From contig NZ_CAMYLS010000009.1 in the NCBI RefSeq assembly GCF_947259345.1, forward strand, positions 1 through 64,000: a DNA stretch of 64,000 nt, written 5' to 3'. The notes below the pieces were generated by a model. The model had not been told where the DNA came from. It saw only the letters and a list, made by a program, of their open reading frames with translations, and made no database searches. Both the position numbers and the translations under genes were made by a program. Position 1 is the stretch's first letter. Every line of letters starts with the position of its first letter. Source of the DNA: an uncultured Maricaulis sp. GTDB taxonomy: Bacteria; Pseudomonadota; Alphaproteobacteria; Caulobacterales; Maricaulaceae. Of the stretch, positions 1 through 8,923 are shown one piece after another.

Positions 1-271
1 ACATCGCCGACATCCCGTCCGCGGAGTTTTCCCGGGCTGTCTCCACCCCGATTCCAACACGCCAGGTAGATGGGGTCGGTCGTTTAGTGCCCCGCGACCT
101 GATCGCACGCCCTGCCGGAGCTTCGGATTGTCACATCCAAAGCGCGGACAGGCTCCGCTCGCTTCCGGGCACAAGTGACTGAGCTCGCGCCTCCCGTCCC
201 GAAAACCGAAGCCATTATCGCTTGGGGTGGAGAGGGTGCGGATAAGTTTTCTTCAAAACCCGCCCCACACA
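1..271. other. Left-edge stretch with no gene recognised
   Basis: No reading frame here looks like a recognisable protein. One plus-strand frame stays open from base 3 to about 182 and could be the tail of a gene that begins left of the window, but its composition gives no family clue. I annotate no CDS. Confidence 0.4.
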
Positions 272-377
272 CCGTCATCCCGGCGCAGGCCGGGACCCAG
301 TCTGCGACGCAAGCTGTTGCCAAGATTGGCAAAATCGCGCCTGCAAGACTGGGTCCTGACTTTCGTCAGGATGGCGG
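272..377. repeat. REP-like bipartite inverted repeat
   Basis: Two 32-base arms (272-303 and 346-377) are imperfect inverted copies of each other, and both include the shared ACCCAGTCT/AGACTGGGT edge. Each arm is itself a hairpin: CCCGGC-GCAG-GCCGGG on the left and TCCTGAC-TTTC-GTCAGGA on the right. A third short palindrome, TTGCCAA-GA-TTGGCAA, lies between them at 317-332. This nested layout is typical of dispersed intergenic REP/BIME-type elements in alphaproteobacteria. No transposase is adjacent, and I see no second copy in the window. Confidence 0.7.
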
Positions 378-571
378 TGATTGTGGCGTAGGGCGGGGAT
401 ACGCGCGGACAGTTTCGTGCCCGGTCGAAGGAAGGTGGACCGGTGCGCGTACCATCTGGCCCCTTTCATCGATGAATGCCGCTCATCCCATACCGAACCC
501 TCGACAGTGGCGCGTATCCCCGCTACGCCTCTGGCCAGAAAATCAAGAGATACAAGCGGGAGGTCTCCGAC

Positions 572-1351
572 ATGTTTGACAATCTTTTCAGCCTTGAGGG
601 CCGGGTGGCCCTGATTACCGGTGGGTCGCGCGGCATAGGCGAGATGATCGCCGAGGGTTATGTGCGTGCGGGTGCCAAGGTCTACATCACGGCGCGCAAG
701 GCGCCGGAATGTCTGGCCACGGCCGAGCGCCTGTCCGAGTTCGGCACCTGTATCGCCCTGCCGGGTGACGCCTCCGGCGCGGATGGCGCCCAGGCGTTGG
801 CGGCGAAATATCTCGAGCATGAGAGCAAACTCGATATTCTGGTCAATAATGCCGGGGCCGCCTGGGGGGCGCCGCTTGACGAGTTTCCCGAGAGCGGCTG
901 GGACAAGGTCATGGACCTCAATGTCAAAACGCCTTTCTTCCTCATCCAGGCCCTGCATGACGCCCTCAAGGCGGCGGCCTCCCCGCAACAACCGGCCAAG
1001 GTGATCAATATCGCCTCCATCGACGGGCTCTCGGTCAACATGATGGAGACCTATTCCTACGCCGCGTCCAAGTCCGGCATCATCCATCTGACCAAGCGTC
1101 TGGGCATGGAGATGGCCAAGGAGAACATCAATGTCACCGCGATCGCGCCGGGCGCTTTCGCCTCCAGCATGAACAAGGTGGCGCGCGACCATGCCGACAT
1201 GGTCTCGAAGGGCGTGCCATCCGGCCGGGTTGGCGAGCCGTCGGACATGGCCGGTGCCGCGATCTTCCTGGCCTCGCGGGCCGGGGATTATGTGGTTGGG
1301 TCCACCGTGGTTGTTGACGGCGGCGTGGCTCAGGCGCGCGGGGCGTTCTAG
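572..1351 (+). CDS. SDR-family 3-oxoacyl reductase, RhlG-like
   Basis: This 259-residue classical short-chain dehydrogenase/reductase is probably an NADPH-dependent ketoacyl reductase. It has the Rossmann motif TGGSRGIG (residues 16-23), an NNAG motif, and the catalytic set Ser149, Tyr163 and Lys167 (YAASK). The opening FSLEGRVALITGGSRGIG and the overall pattern resemble RhlG more than FabG. The start at 572 was chosen over an upstream in-frame ATG at 476 because GGGAGG sits 8 bases before it and the N-terminus then matches the family. The substrate cannot be read from the sequence, and the gene is not in an obvious operon. Confidence 0.85.
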   Translation: MFDNLFSLEGRVALITGGSRGIGEMIAEGYVRAGAKVYITARKAPECLATAERLSEFGTCIALPGDASGADGAQALAAKYLEHESKLDILVNNAGAAWGAPLDEFPESGWDKVMDLNVKTPFFLIQALHDALKAAASPQQPAKVINIASIDGLSVNMMETYSYAASKSGIIHLTKRLGMEMAKENINVTAIAPGAFASSMNKVARDHADMVSKGVPSGRVGEPSDMAGAAIFLASRAGDYVVGSTVVVDGGVAQARGAF

Positions 1352-1373
1352 GCTGATCGAATTGAGTTTATGG

Positions 1374-1407
1374 GGGCGGGTCTCGCGTGGCGGGTCCGCC
1401 CTCTTTT
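1374..1407 (+). terminator. Weak terminator candidate after the RhlG-like gene
   Basis: GGGCGG (1374-1379) can pair with CCGCCC (1396-1401), followed by TCTTTT. The stem is only 6 bp and the loop is long, so this is tentative. Confidence 0.3.
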
Positions 1408-1547
1408 GTCTATCCGCGCGCCTGCTCCCGGGCTGAAAATGCCGCTGAGGCTTTCTCCCGGCATGATCGCCTCTCCCCCGAACCGGGTATTCCCTTTTTG
1501 CGCCCAATCGGCTGAAATCTGCCCTGTCTTCAACAGGGGAGAGAGCG

Positions 1548-1865
1548 ATGCAGTGGTTGCGGGCAGTCATGGTGGTGGCGTGTGTCAGTCTGGTTTCGGC
1601 CTGCAGCACGATTACCGGGGGACCTCTGGTGCGGCCGGGTGAGCCGACCGGGGCGATCGATATCGTCAACCAGTCGCGGCACACGCTGACCGCGGTGCTG
1701 ATCTCGGATTGTTCGGCGATGAGCTATGGACTCAATCGCCTGCCCTCAGGCGTGACCATTCCGCCGGGTCGGTCCTATCGTTTCACCGTGTCGGCCGGGT
1801 GCTGGGATGTCGATGCCGGTCTGGCCTATGGCACGACCCTGCATGAAGCGCGCTTTCGCACCTAG
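1548..1865 (+). CDS. Small lipoprotein of unknown function
   Basis: A 105-residue protein with a signal peptide ending in the lipobox VSAC, so probably anchored to a membrane through a lipidated cysteine near residue 19. A GGGAGAG ribosome-binding site lies just before the ATG. The mature part has several tyrosines and two further cysteines. It shows a pattern (NQSRHTLTAVLISDC, IPPGRSYRFTVSAGCWD) suggestive of a small beta-sandwich domain. I do not recognise the family. It is followed by a strong hairpin terminator and stands alone. Confidence 0.75.
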   Translation: MQWLRAVMVVACVSLVSACSTITGGPLVRPGEPTGAIDIVNQSRHTLTAVLISDCSAMSYGLNRLPSGVTIPPGRSYRFTVSAGCWDVDAGLAYGTTLHEARFRT

Positions 1866-1936
1866 GTCAGAGCCGGTCGTGTGACACGGCATAATATTCA
1901 CGGCTGATCGCGATTACAGTTCGGCCCAAAGAAATC

Positions 1937-1962
1937 GGGCGCCGGAGAGATCTCCGGCGCCC
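1937..1962 (+). terminator. Rho-independent terminator
   Basis: A 12-bp perfect inverted repeat (GGGCGCCGGAGA and its complement, 2-base centre) is followed by GTCTTTCT. It lies between the lipoprotein gene and the convergent M16 peptidase gene and can serve the former. Confidence 0.75.
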
Positions 1963-2000
1963 GTCTTTCTGTCGGGATCAGGTGCGATCCGTCGTGTAGG

Positions 2001-4733
2001 CTATTGACCCATGAGGCGGACTTCCACCTCACCCATGTCCAGCTCGCGGATGCCGGCTTCGATCTCGGCGGCGTCGCCGATGATCAGCCAGACCAGCTGT
2101 TCCGGGTGCACGACTTCCTGGGCGGCAGCCCGGACTTCGTCGAGATCAAGCGCGCGATAGCGCTCGGTCAGGGTGGCCGGATAATTCCAGTCACGACCCA
2201 GATTATGGCTGGAGACGAGCGAGTTGCGGACGGACGAGGCCGTCTCGAACTGGCCCGGCAGCGAGCGGGTGTTGTTGTTCACCGAGCGCTCCAGCTCCTC
2301 CGGCGTGGCCGGATTGGTGGAGGTGAACTCGTTGAACTCGCGCAGCAGCTCGGCCAGGGAGTCCGAGGTCCGGTCGGTCTGGACCGGCGCATAGACCATC
2401 CAGGGCCGCTGTCCGCGGGCACCCCAGAGCAGGGTCTGGGCACCGTAGGACCAACCCTTGTCTTCGCGCAGATTCATGTTGACCCGGGCCGAGAAGGAAC
2501 CGCCGATGGCGTCATTCATGGCCGCATAGACTTCCGGATTATCGACCGAGCCGGACGGGCCGATCAGGCCGGCCAGGATCAGCGATTGCGGCGAGTTCGG
2601 ACGATCAACGATGATCACCCGGGCGCTGTCGGCATTGGACGCTTCGGCCAGATTCTTGGCCGGAAGCGGGGTCGACGGTGCGCGCCAGTTGCGGAAGGCC
2701 CGCTCCAGGATCGGCGTCACCTCGTCCAGCGTCGTATCGCCGACGATGAACAGGGTGGCATTGTCCGGACGCAACCAGGTGGCCTGGTGGGCCAGCAGGT
2801 CGTCCCGCGTGAAACCGGCAACGGCTTCCGGTGTACCCGAACCGGTGAAGGGCACCGAATAGGCATGGCCATCACCATACATTTCCGGCGGCAGCAGGCG
2901 CAGCGCGATCGAGATCGGGTTGGCCATTTCCTGCTGGATGCCATTCAGCGTCTGCGAGCGGACACGTTCAATGTCCTCGTCGCGGAAGCTCGGATCGGTG
3001 ATGACCGTGGCCATCAGCTCCACCGAGGGGCGCAGATTGGTGCGCAAGGCCGAGAGGCTGACGGCGGCGGTGTCGAGACCGGCACCCGTGGACAGGTTGG
3101 CGCCCAGGCTTTCAGCCCGCGCGGCAATGTCCGTGGCGTCCATCCGGCCAGCGCCTTCATCCAGCATGTTCATGGTGAAGCTGGTCAGACCCAGCTGGCC
3201 ACCCTCGACGCTGTCAGCGGCATAACCGCTGTCGAAGACCATCTGCATCTCGACCACCGGTACGGCGTCGCGGCGCACGAAGACGACATCGACACCATTG
3301 GACAATTCGGCGGTCTCCACCGTCGGCCAGACCAGTTCCGGCGTCGAGGCGACGACGGGCAGGGCCGAGCGGTCGGCATCGGTTTCGACGCTGGCATAAT
3401 CACCAAAGGGCAGCACGGTGATTTCGTGCGAACCCGTGGTCAGCCACTCATTGGCCGTCTCGGTGATGCTGTCCGGTGTGGCGTTGTTGAGACGCTCCAG
3501 ATGGGTGCGCCAGAAGGCCGGATCATTGGCATAAAGCGCGCCTTCGGCGAGCGTGACGGCCTTGCCACCAAAGCCACCGATTTGTTCCAGACCCCGCACG
3601 ACACCGGCATTGATCCGGGTCTGGGCGGTTTCCACTTCCTCATCGGTCGGGCCTTCGGCCAGAAGCTCGGCAACGATCTCGTCGATGCGCGCCGAAGCGG
3701 CTTCGACATCCTCGCCCGGATTCAGGGTGACCTGGATATGGAACTGGCTGGCCAGCTGGTGCGCTTCGACATAGGCGAAGGCGCTGGTTGCGACCTGGCG
3801 TCCGAAGACAAAGTCCTGATAGAGGCGCGAGGTGCGGCCACCACCGAGAACGGTGGCGAAGAGCTGCAGGTCCGCGCGCTCGGCCGTGATGCGGCCCGGG
3901 ACAACCCAGGTCCGGTAGATGCGTGATTGCGGCACGTCATCATAGAGCACCTCGGTGGTGTCGTAGCGGCGTTCCGGGATCCACTCATTGATCCGGTTCA
4001 GCGGCGGGCCGACCGGGGCGTCGCCGAAATAGCGCTCGACCAGCGGACGGGCTTCCTCGGCATTGATGTCGCCGGCCAGGACCAGGACAGCATTGGAGGC
4101 ACCGTAATACTGGCGGAACCAGTCCTGCACATCTTCCAGCGAGGCGGCATCGAGGTCGTCCATCGAGCCGATCGTGGAGTGGGCATAGGGATGACCTTCC
4201 GGGAAGAGGGCGCGCAGCTGGGAGTATTCCACCATGCCGTAAGGCTGGTTGTCACCCTGGCGCTTTTCATTCTGGACCACGCCGCGCTGTTCATCGAGGC
4301 GCTCCTGGTCCACCGCGCCCAGAAGGTGGGTCATGCGGTCGGATTCCATCCACAATGCCATTTCCAGGGCCGGCGTCGGCACGGTCTGGAAATAATTGGT
4401 GCGGTCGAACCAGGTGGTGCCGTTCATGCCGGTCGCACCGACATCCTCGAACGGACCGAAATAGTCGTCATTATAGTTTTCGGACCCGTTGAACATCAGG
4501 TGTTCGAACAAGTGCGCGAAGCCGGTGCTGCCGACCGGCTCGGAGCCGGAGCCGACCCCGTACCAGATGCTGACCGCGACGATCGGGGCCTTGCGATCCT
4601 CGTGCACGACGACGGTCAGGCCGTTGTCGAGCTCGAAGCTTTCATAGGGAATGTCGACGTCCGGGACCTGGGCCGAAGCCAGCCCGGTCCAGGACAGGGC
4701 AACCGCAAGGGTCGCCGCAAGCATGCGTGGCAT
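2001..4733 (-). CDS. M16-family zinc metallopeptidase, periplasmic
   Basis: A 910-residue pitrilysin/insulinase-type peptidase with a Sec signal peptide ending near ASAQ (residue 22). The inverted zinc motif HLFEH is at residues 74-78 and the likely third ligand is Glu156 in the NEKRQ segment. The second half repeats the M16 fold without the zinc motif, as usual for two-domain M16 proteins that degrade peptides. The start at 4733 was chosen over an ATG 12 codons upstream because GGGAGAG precedes it by 6 bases and it gives a clean signal peptide. It is monocistronic. Confidence 0.9.
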   Translation of the reverse strand: MPRMLAATLAVALSWTGLASAQVPDVDIPYESFELDNGLTVVVHEDRKAPIVAVSIWYGVGSGSEPVGSTGFAHLFEHLMFNGSENYNDDYFGPFEDVGATGMNGTTWFDRTNYFQTVPTPALEMALWMESDRMTHLLGAVDQERLDEQRGVVQNEKRQGDNQPYGMVEYSQLRALFPEGHPYAHSTIGSMDDLDAASLEDVQDWFRQYYGASNAVLVLAGDINAEEARPLVERYFGDAPVGPPLNRINEWIPERRYDTTEVLYDDVPQSRIYRTWVVPGRITAERADLQLFATVLGGGRTSRLYQDFVFGRQVATSAFAYVEAHQLASQFHIQVTLNPGEDVEAASARIDEIVAELLAEGPTDEEVETAQTRINAGVVRGLEQIGGFGGKAVTLAEGALYANDPAFWRTHLERLNNATPDSITETANEWLTTGSHEITVLPFGDYASVETDADRSALPVVASTPELVWPTVETAELSNGVDVVFVRRDAVPVVEMQMVFDSGYAADSVEGGQLGLTSFTMNMLDEGAGRMDATDIAARAESLGANLSTGAGLDTAAVSLSALRTNLRPSVELMATVITDPSFRDEDIERVRSQTLNGIQQEMANPISIALRLLPPEMYGDGHAYSVPFTGSGTPEAVAGFTRDDLLAHQATWLRPDNATLFIVGDTTLDEVTPILERAFRNWRAPSTPLPAKNLAEASNADSARVIIVDRPNSPQSLILAGLIGPSGSVDNPEVYAAMNDAIGGSFSARVNMNLREDKGWSYGAQTLLWGARGQRPWMVYAPVQTDRTSDSLAELLREFNEFTSTNPATPEELERSVNNNTRSLPGQFETASSVRNSLVSSHNLGRDWNYPATLTERYRALDLDEVRAAAQEVVHPEQLVWLIIGDAAEIEAGIRELDMGEVEVRLMGQ

Positions 4734-4821
4734 AAGTCTCTCCCACCTTACCAATTCATGTCGGGCCACATGTAGAGCCTGCGGCGGCGAGGTGAAGTAA
4801 ATTTCCTGTAATGTAGAGCTG

Positions 4822-5169
4822 TCAGACCTTCTTCACGAACTCGGTCTTCAGCCCCATCTGACCCACGCCATCAATGCGGCAGTCAATGTCGTGATCGCCG
4901 TCGACAAGGCGGATATTCTTCACCTTGGTGCCGACTTTCACGACCTGGCTGGTCCCCTTGATCTTGAGGTCCTTGATCACGGTCACGGTGTCGCCATCGG
5001 CCAGTTCGGTACCATTGGCGTCGCGCCAGACCTTGCCGGTCTCGGCCGCCTCACCGGCGGCCGCTGCGTCGGCGGACCATTCATGCGCGCATTCCGGACA
5101 GACCAGCAGGGCGCCGTCTTCATAGGTCCATTGGCAGTCGCATTTCGGGCAGGGTGGCAGCTCGCTCAT
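4822..5169 (-). CDS. PhnA/YjdM family zinc-ribbon protein
   Basis: This 115-residue protein has an N-terminal zinc ribbon (CPKC ... CPEC, residues 8-28) joined to a C-terminal PhnA-type beta-barrel containing the typical [14 protein letters not shown] and [15 protein letters not shown] stretches. The family is known as YjdM, formerly PhnA. It was named after the phosphonate cluster but its function there is unsupported. No phn genes are nearby, so no phosphonate role should be assumed. Confidence 0.88.
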   Translation of the reverse strand: MSELPPCPKCDCQWTYEDGALLVCPECAHEWSADAAAAGEAAETGKVWRDANGTELADGDTVTVIKDLKIKGTSQVVKVGTKVKNIRLVDGDHDIDCRIDGVGQMGLKTEFVKKV

Positions 5170-5255
5170 GGGTCGGGTCTTTCGGGTCGGACGGGCAAAT
5201 GGAAGACTTCTTTAGACGCCTTCCATCCGCGCCCGTCCAGAACCCGGATGCAGGA

Positions 5256-5789
5256 TCAGTCCGCGAATTGCGAGGCCATCTGGTCAAACCAGCCCTGATA
5301 CATCGGCGCGACATGTCCGCCGTAGTAGAGGAGTTCCGGCGTGTCATGACGCAGGGCCATATGGGCCTGGGTGAAGGCGGTGGCCGGCGGCAAGTCGTGG
5401 CTCGGCGCGCCGTGGGCGGCTTCAAGCGCGGCACGCAGGCCATCGGCCTCGGCCGCTTCGGTCAGCACCCAGACAAAGGCCAGGGCATCATCGGCGAAGA
5501 CGAATTCGGCCTCGCGCGGGGCGCCGGCATGGTCGAGGCCCGTGCAATCAGCCTGGACGTGGCTGGTCTGCGCCACCGGCATTTCTTCGAGCGGCAATTC
5601 GCGGATGGTCAGCGTGTCACAGGCCGCGTCCAGCATTGGACGGATCGTTGCGAGGCTTTCCCCGAAACGGGCTATGGACGGTGCGGCTTCGGGGCCGGTC
5701 TGGGCCGGGCTCGGCGCGGTCGCGCAGGCGGTCAGCGCGATGGCGGCGGCAGCGAGGGCGATGCTGTTCAGGGGAGCGTTGAAAGTCAT
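5256..5789 (-). CDS. Lipoprotein of unknown function
   Basis: A 177-residue protein with a signal peptide ending in the lipobox LTAC, followed by a Pro/Ala-rich linker. The mature domain has two cysteines (in LDAACDTL and QADCTGLDH) that could form a disulfide. I do not recognise the family. The gene lies between yjdM and the AraC-type regulator on the same strand, with gaps of about 90-110 bases, so cotranscription is possible but not shown. Confidence 0.7.
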   Translation of the reverse strand: MTFNAPLNSIALAAAAIALTACATAPSPAQTGPEAAPSIARFGESLATIRPMLDAACDTLTIRELPLEEMPVAQTSHVQADCTGLDHAGAPREAEFVFADDALAFVWVLTEAAEADGLRAALEAAHGAPSHDLPPATAFTQAHMALRHDTPELLYYGGHVAPMYQGWFDQMASQFAD

Positions 5790-5895
5790 GCTGGGGTCCT
5801 TCGGTTCAGCGAATTGGGACCCTGTGTCTGCCCGCCCGGATCAATCGGGTCGTCCCGGATCAGGATATGGGACGGACCGGACATGAATTGGGACC

Positions 5896-6951
5896 TCAGC
5901 CCGATCCGGCACGCCGGGTCTCCGCCCGGGCAAAGGCCCGGCTGGGTGTCTCCCCGCGCAGCTGGCGATAGAGTCGATTGAAGGCGGATTTGGAATTGAA
6001 ACCGGCCTCGAAGGCGAGGGTGAGCAGCGTCTCGCTCGCCCGGTCCGGATCGGCCATCATGGCGTCAACCGCGTCCACGCGCAGCCCGTTCACATAGGCC
6101 GAGAAACTCTGCCCGCTGCCGGCATTGACGGCCCGGGAGACGTCGCGGCTTGTGCCGCCGGCTTCGCGCGCGATGTCGGCGAGGGAGAGACGCGGCTCGC
6201 GCCATAATTCCCGTTCGCGCACGATCCGGTCTATGCGCGCGAAATCGTCCAGCGCGTCGGCATTGTCAGGCTCGGACCGGGAGGCCGCACCCGCACGGCC
6301 CGCTTCCAGCCCTTTCGGCGACAAGGCACCGCGGGCGCGGACATGATCGCGTGTGCGCCAGGCCATGGCCGAGAGGAGGGCTGTCACCGCGACCAGCACG
6401 ATCGCCAGACCGGCATCGTCGAGCGACGGCAGGCGTGCGGCGAAGGTTGAGCGGACGATGTCGAAGGCCGCGATCAGAACAAAGGCATAGAAGACATGAC
6501 GCACCCAGCGCAGATGGACCCTGTCGTCATCGGCGCGGACCTGGCCGGTCAGGCGCTGGTGTTCCCGCAAGGCAAGGGCGATGGCGACCAGGTAGCCGAC
6601 AAGAAGGGGCAGGCCGGCGAGCTGCGGCAGCGGATCGGGCGGGCGGAAGACGATGACCAGGAGCGCCGGTACGGCGTGCAGGAGATCACGCCAGCCCGGC
6701 CGGGCGTCACGATAGCAAAGCCCGCGCACGAAGAGCCACAGGCCCGGCCCGTAGAGCAGGCCAAAGGCGCTGGTGATGTCGGCGCTCTGTGGCAGGGCGG
6801 CATGACCGGTGACCAGATTGGCCAACATGTGGGCGGCAAAGACCAGACAAAGCAGGCCAAGGCTGGGCGAGACCCGGCGCAGCAACAGAAAGAGGGCGAG
6901 CAGGGTCGCATGATAGGCGGCGAGCAGTTGCACGCTGTCGATCAGGGTCAT
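5896..6951 (-). CDS. AraC-family regulator with membrane N-terminal domain
   Basis: A 351-residue protein. The first 220 residues hold about six hydrophobic segments (from LLAAYHATLLALFLLL onward), and the C-terminal 100 residues form an AraC-type double helix-turn-helix (LSLADIAREAGGTSRDVSRAVN, then LLTLAFEAGFNSKSAFNRLYR). It is therefore a membrane-bound one-component transcription regulator. The start at 6951 was chosen because it gives the usual membrane N-terminus and lies 4 bases after the stop of the upstream gene, with GGAGG about 9 bases before it. It probably forms a two-gene operon with the preceding small membrane protein. The signal and targets are unknown. Confidence 0.85.
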   Translation of the reverse strand: MTLIDSVQLLAAYHATLLALFLLLRRVSPSLGLLCLVFAAHMLANLVTGHAALPQSADITSAFGLLYGPGLWLFVRGLCYRDARPGWRDLLHAVPALLVIVFRPPDPLPQLAGLPLLVGYLVAIALALREHQRLTGQVRADDDRVHLRWVRHVFYAFVLIAAFDIVRSTFAARLPSLDDAGLAIVLVAVTALLSAMAWRTRDHVRARGALSPKGLEAGRAGAASRSEPDNADALDDFARIDRIVRERELWREPRLSLADIAREAGGTSRDVSRAVNAGSGQSFSAYVNGLRVDAVDAMMADPDRASETLLTLAFEAGFNSKSAFNRLYRQLRGETPSRAFARAETRRAGSG

Positions 6952-6955
6952 GCGG

Positions 6956-7273
6956 TCAGCCTCCGGCGCGAATGGCCTGAACGACGCCCAGCACAATCGC
7001 GACATTGAAACCGATGCCCAGCGTCGTCGCGACGCCGGTAATGGCCGCCACGCCCGAGAGCAAGAGCGCGCGCAGAGGCATCATCATCACGGCGTGTACC
7101 CGTTCCGGTCCGGCCCATCGGGGCCGCGTCAGCTTCTCGACCAGATCGGTGAACCCGCCGCGCCAGAGCAGGACCGTCAGCAGGACCCAGATCACACCCC
7201 AGACGACCGGTGCGAGGCGGATCGCGATGTCCATGCCGGGCAGATCGAGCAGGGCCTGCAATTCTTCAAACAT
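6956..7273 (-). CDS. Small inner-membrane protein of unknown function
   Basis: A 105-residue protein with an N-terminal helical segment and two to three predicted membrane spans (LAPVVWGVIWVLLTVLLW and the stretch after MMMPLRALLL). The start at 7273 is preceded by GAGGGG at a 6-base spacing. An ATG six codons upstream is also possible. It ends 4 bases before the AraC-type regulator start, so the two are probably co-expressed and may act together, for instance in sensing at the membrane. Confidence 0.7.
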   Translation of the reverse strand: MFEELQALLDLPGMDIAIRLAPVVWGVIWVLLTVLLWRGGFTDLVEKLTRPRWAGPERVHAVMMMPLRALLLSGVAAITGVATTLGIGFNVAIVLGVVQAIRAGG

Positions 7274-7450
7274 TCCTGGCCCCTCTGGCATGCATAATCC
7301 TCATTAGCCTTTCCGGCGGTCGCGCGCTACATGCCGAACTGGATGATGCTTGCCTTCGGCCTAGATGCATGAAGGCTGCAGGTGTGGCGACGGATCGGAG
7401 CTTCCGGCTCGTGTCACAGAAGGAACAGGCTCGGGGGCCAATTGGCAGGC

Positions 7451-8923
7451 ATGATGTCGACAAAACGGATCTGGATCGGTGCGGCCGGTCTTCTTGTGCT
7501 GGTTGCGGCCGGCTGGTGGTGGATGTCTCGCGGCGGTGACGCGGCCGGCGAAGTGGTCATCGAGACCGAAACAGTCGCAGAGGGCGAAGTGCGCCGGATC
7601 GTGTCGGCCTCCGGTGCCGTGCGGGCCCTGGTCACGGTCGAGGTCGGCTCCCAGCTGTCCGGTCAGATCGAAACGCTCTTTGTCGATTTCAACGACACGG
7701 TCGAGGCGGGGCAGATCATCGCCCAGCTCAATCCGGAAACCTATGAAACCCGCATTCGCGAGGCCGAGGCCAATCGTGCCACGGCGGCAGCCAATCTGTC
7801 GTTGCAGCGCGCCAATCGCCTGACCGCGGAGGCCAATGCCCGCTCGGCCCGGCAGGAATATGAGCGCATCCAGGCCTTGTTCGACCGGGGCATTTCGGCC
7901 CAGTCGGCCCTGGACAATGCCCTGACCGCGCATGAGGCCGCCCAGGCCAATCTGGCCGTGTCGGATGCCCAGATCCGCAATGCCCAGGCCGTGCTGGCCC
8001 AACGCGACGCGACCATGGAAGGCGTGCAGATCGATCTCGAACGCACAACCATTCGCGCGCCGATCAATGGTATCGTTGTCGACCGGGCGGTCGATGAAGG
8101 CCAGACGGTGGCGGCCAGCTTGTCAGCGCCGACCCTCTTCACCATCGCCCAGGATCTGGGACAGGTGCAGATCGACGCCCAGGTCGATGAAGCCGATATC
8201 GGCCAGATCGCAGAAGGTCAGCCGGTCGCCTTTACCGTCGATGCCTATCCCGGTCTTGAACTGACCGGCGTGGTCGACCAGATCCGCCTCGCACCGCAGA
8301 CGCTGAACAATGTGGTGACTTATACGGTGGTCATCTCGGCCGCCAACCCGGGCCAACGGCTTCTACCCGGCATGACGGCGAATATGGACATCATTACCGG
8401 GGAACGTTCCGGCGTGCTGACCGTGCCGAATGCGGCGCTTCGCTTCCGTCCGTCTCCGGCGCTGGAAAGCCGGGCCCGACCGGTGGAAAGCGGCGGGGAA
8501 GGGGGGCGCGGCGGACCTGGCGGCGGGCGCCGGGGTGGCAACCCGATGGCGCAAATGGCTGAGCGCCTGGACTTGACGCCGGACCAGCAGGAACGCGCCG
8601 GAGCGATCTTCCGGCAGGTCTTCGGACGCATGGCGGCGGCTGCCCAGGCCGGCGAAACGCCGGACCGCGAAGCCGCCCAGGCGGAGATTGGCCGCGAGTT
8701 GCAGGGCATTTTCACGCCCGAACAGATGACCGCGTATCGCGAGATGCAGCGCGAAATGCGCGAAACCCGCTCGGTCACGATCTGGGTGCTTGAGGATGAT
8801 GGCGCCCTCGTTGAGCGACGTGTCCGGGTGGGCATCAATGACACCCAGCAGACCGAGGTTGTAGGTGGTGAGCTCGAGGCCGGAGATGCCGTGATCACGC
8901 GCGCTCGCGAGGTGCGGGAATAA
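7451..8923 (+). CDS. macA: MacA-type periplasmic adaptor with inserted Spy-like segment
   Basis: A 490-residue membrane-fusion protein of a tripartite ABC efflux or export system. It has one N-terminal anchor (residues 7-25), a split biotinyl-lipoyl domain around residues 64-95 and 201-215, a long alpha-hairpin (about 100-195) and a beta-barrel (about 235-320). Residues about 335-440 are unusual: a Gly/Arg-rich linker, then a helical module with two LTPEQ-like motifs (LDLTPDQQ at 373-380, FTPEQMTAY at 421-429) as in Spy/CpxP/LTxxQ proteins. The last 50 residues return to the adaptor fold. ATG ATG occurs at 7451-7456 and either could be used. The stop overlaps the ATPase start (TAATG). Confidence 0.88.
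   Translation: MMSTKRIWIGAAGLLVLVAAGWWWMSRGGDAAGEVVIETETVAEGEVRRIVSASGAVRALVTVEVGSQLSGQIETLFVDFNDTVEAGQIIAQLNPETYETRIREAEANRATAAANLSLQRANRLTAEANARSARQEYERIQALFDRGISAQSALDNALTAHEAAQANLAVSDAQIRNAQAVLAQRDATMEGVQIDLERTTIRAPINGIVVDRAVDEGQTVAASLSAPTLFTIAQDLGQVQIDAQVDEADIGQIAEGQPVAFTVDAYPGLELTGVVDQIRLAPQTLNNVVTYTVVISAANPGQRLLPGMTANMDIITGERSGVLTVPNAALRFRPSPALESRARPVESGGEGGRGGPGGGRRGGNPMAQMAERLDLTPDQQERAGAIFRQVFGRMAAAAQAGETPDREAAQAEIGRELQGIFTPEQMTAYREMQREMRETRSVTIWVLEDDGALVERRVRVGINDTQQTEVVGGELEAGDAVITRAREVRE

Noticed and set aside
275-1684. 469-codon minus-strand open frame covering the RhlG-like gene
   Set aside because: Its C-terminal part is a translated REP-like repeat and the rest is antisense to the SDR gene.
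2004-3926. 640-codon open frame antisense to the first M16 gene
   Set aside because: Same reason: antisense shadow of a real peptidase gene, low-complexity translation.
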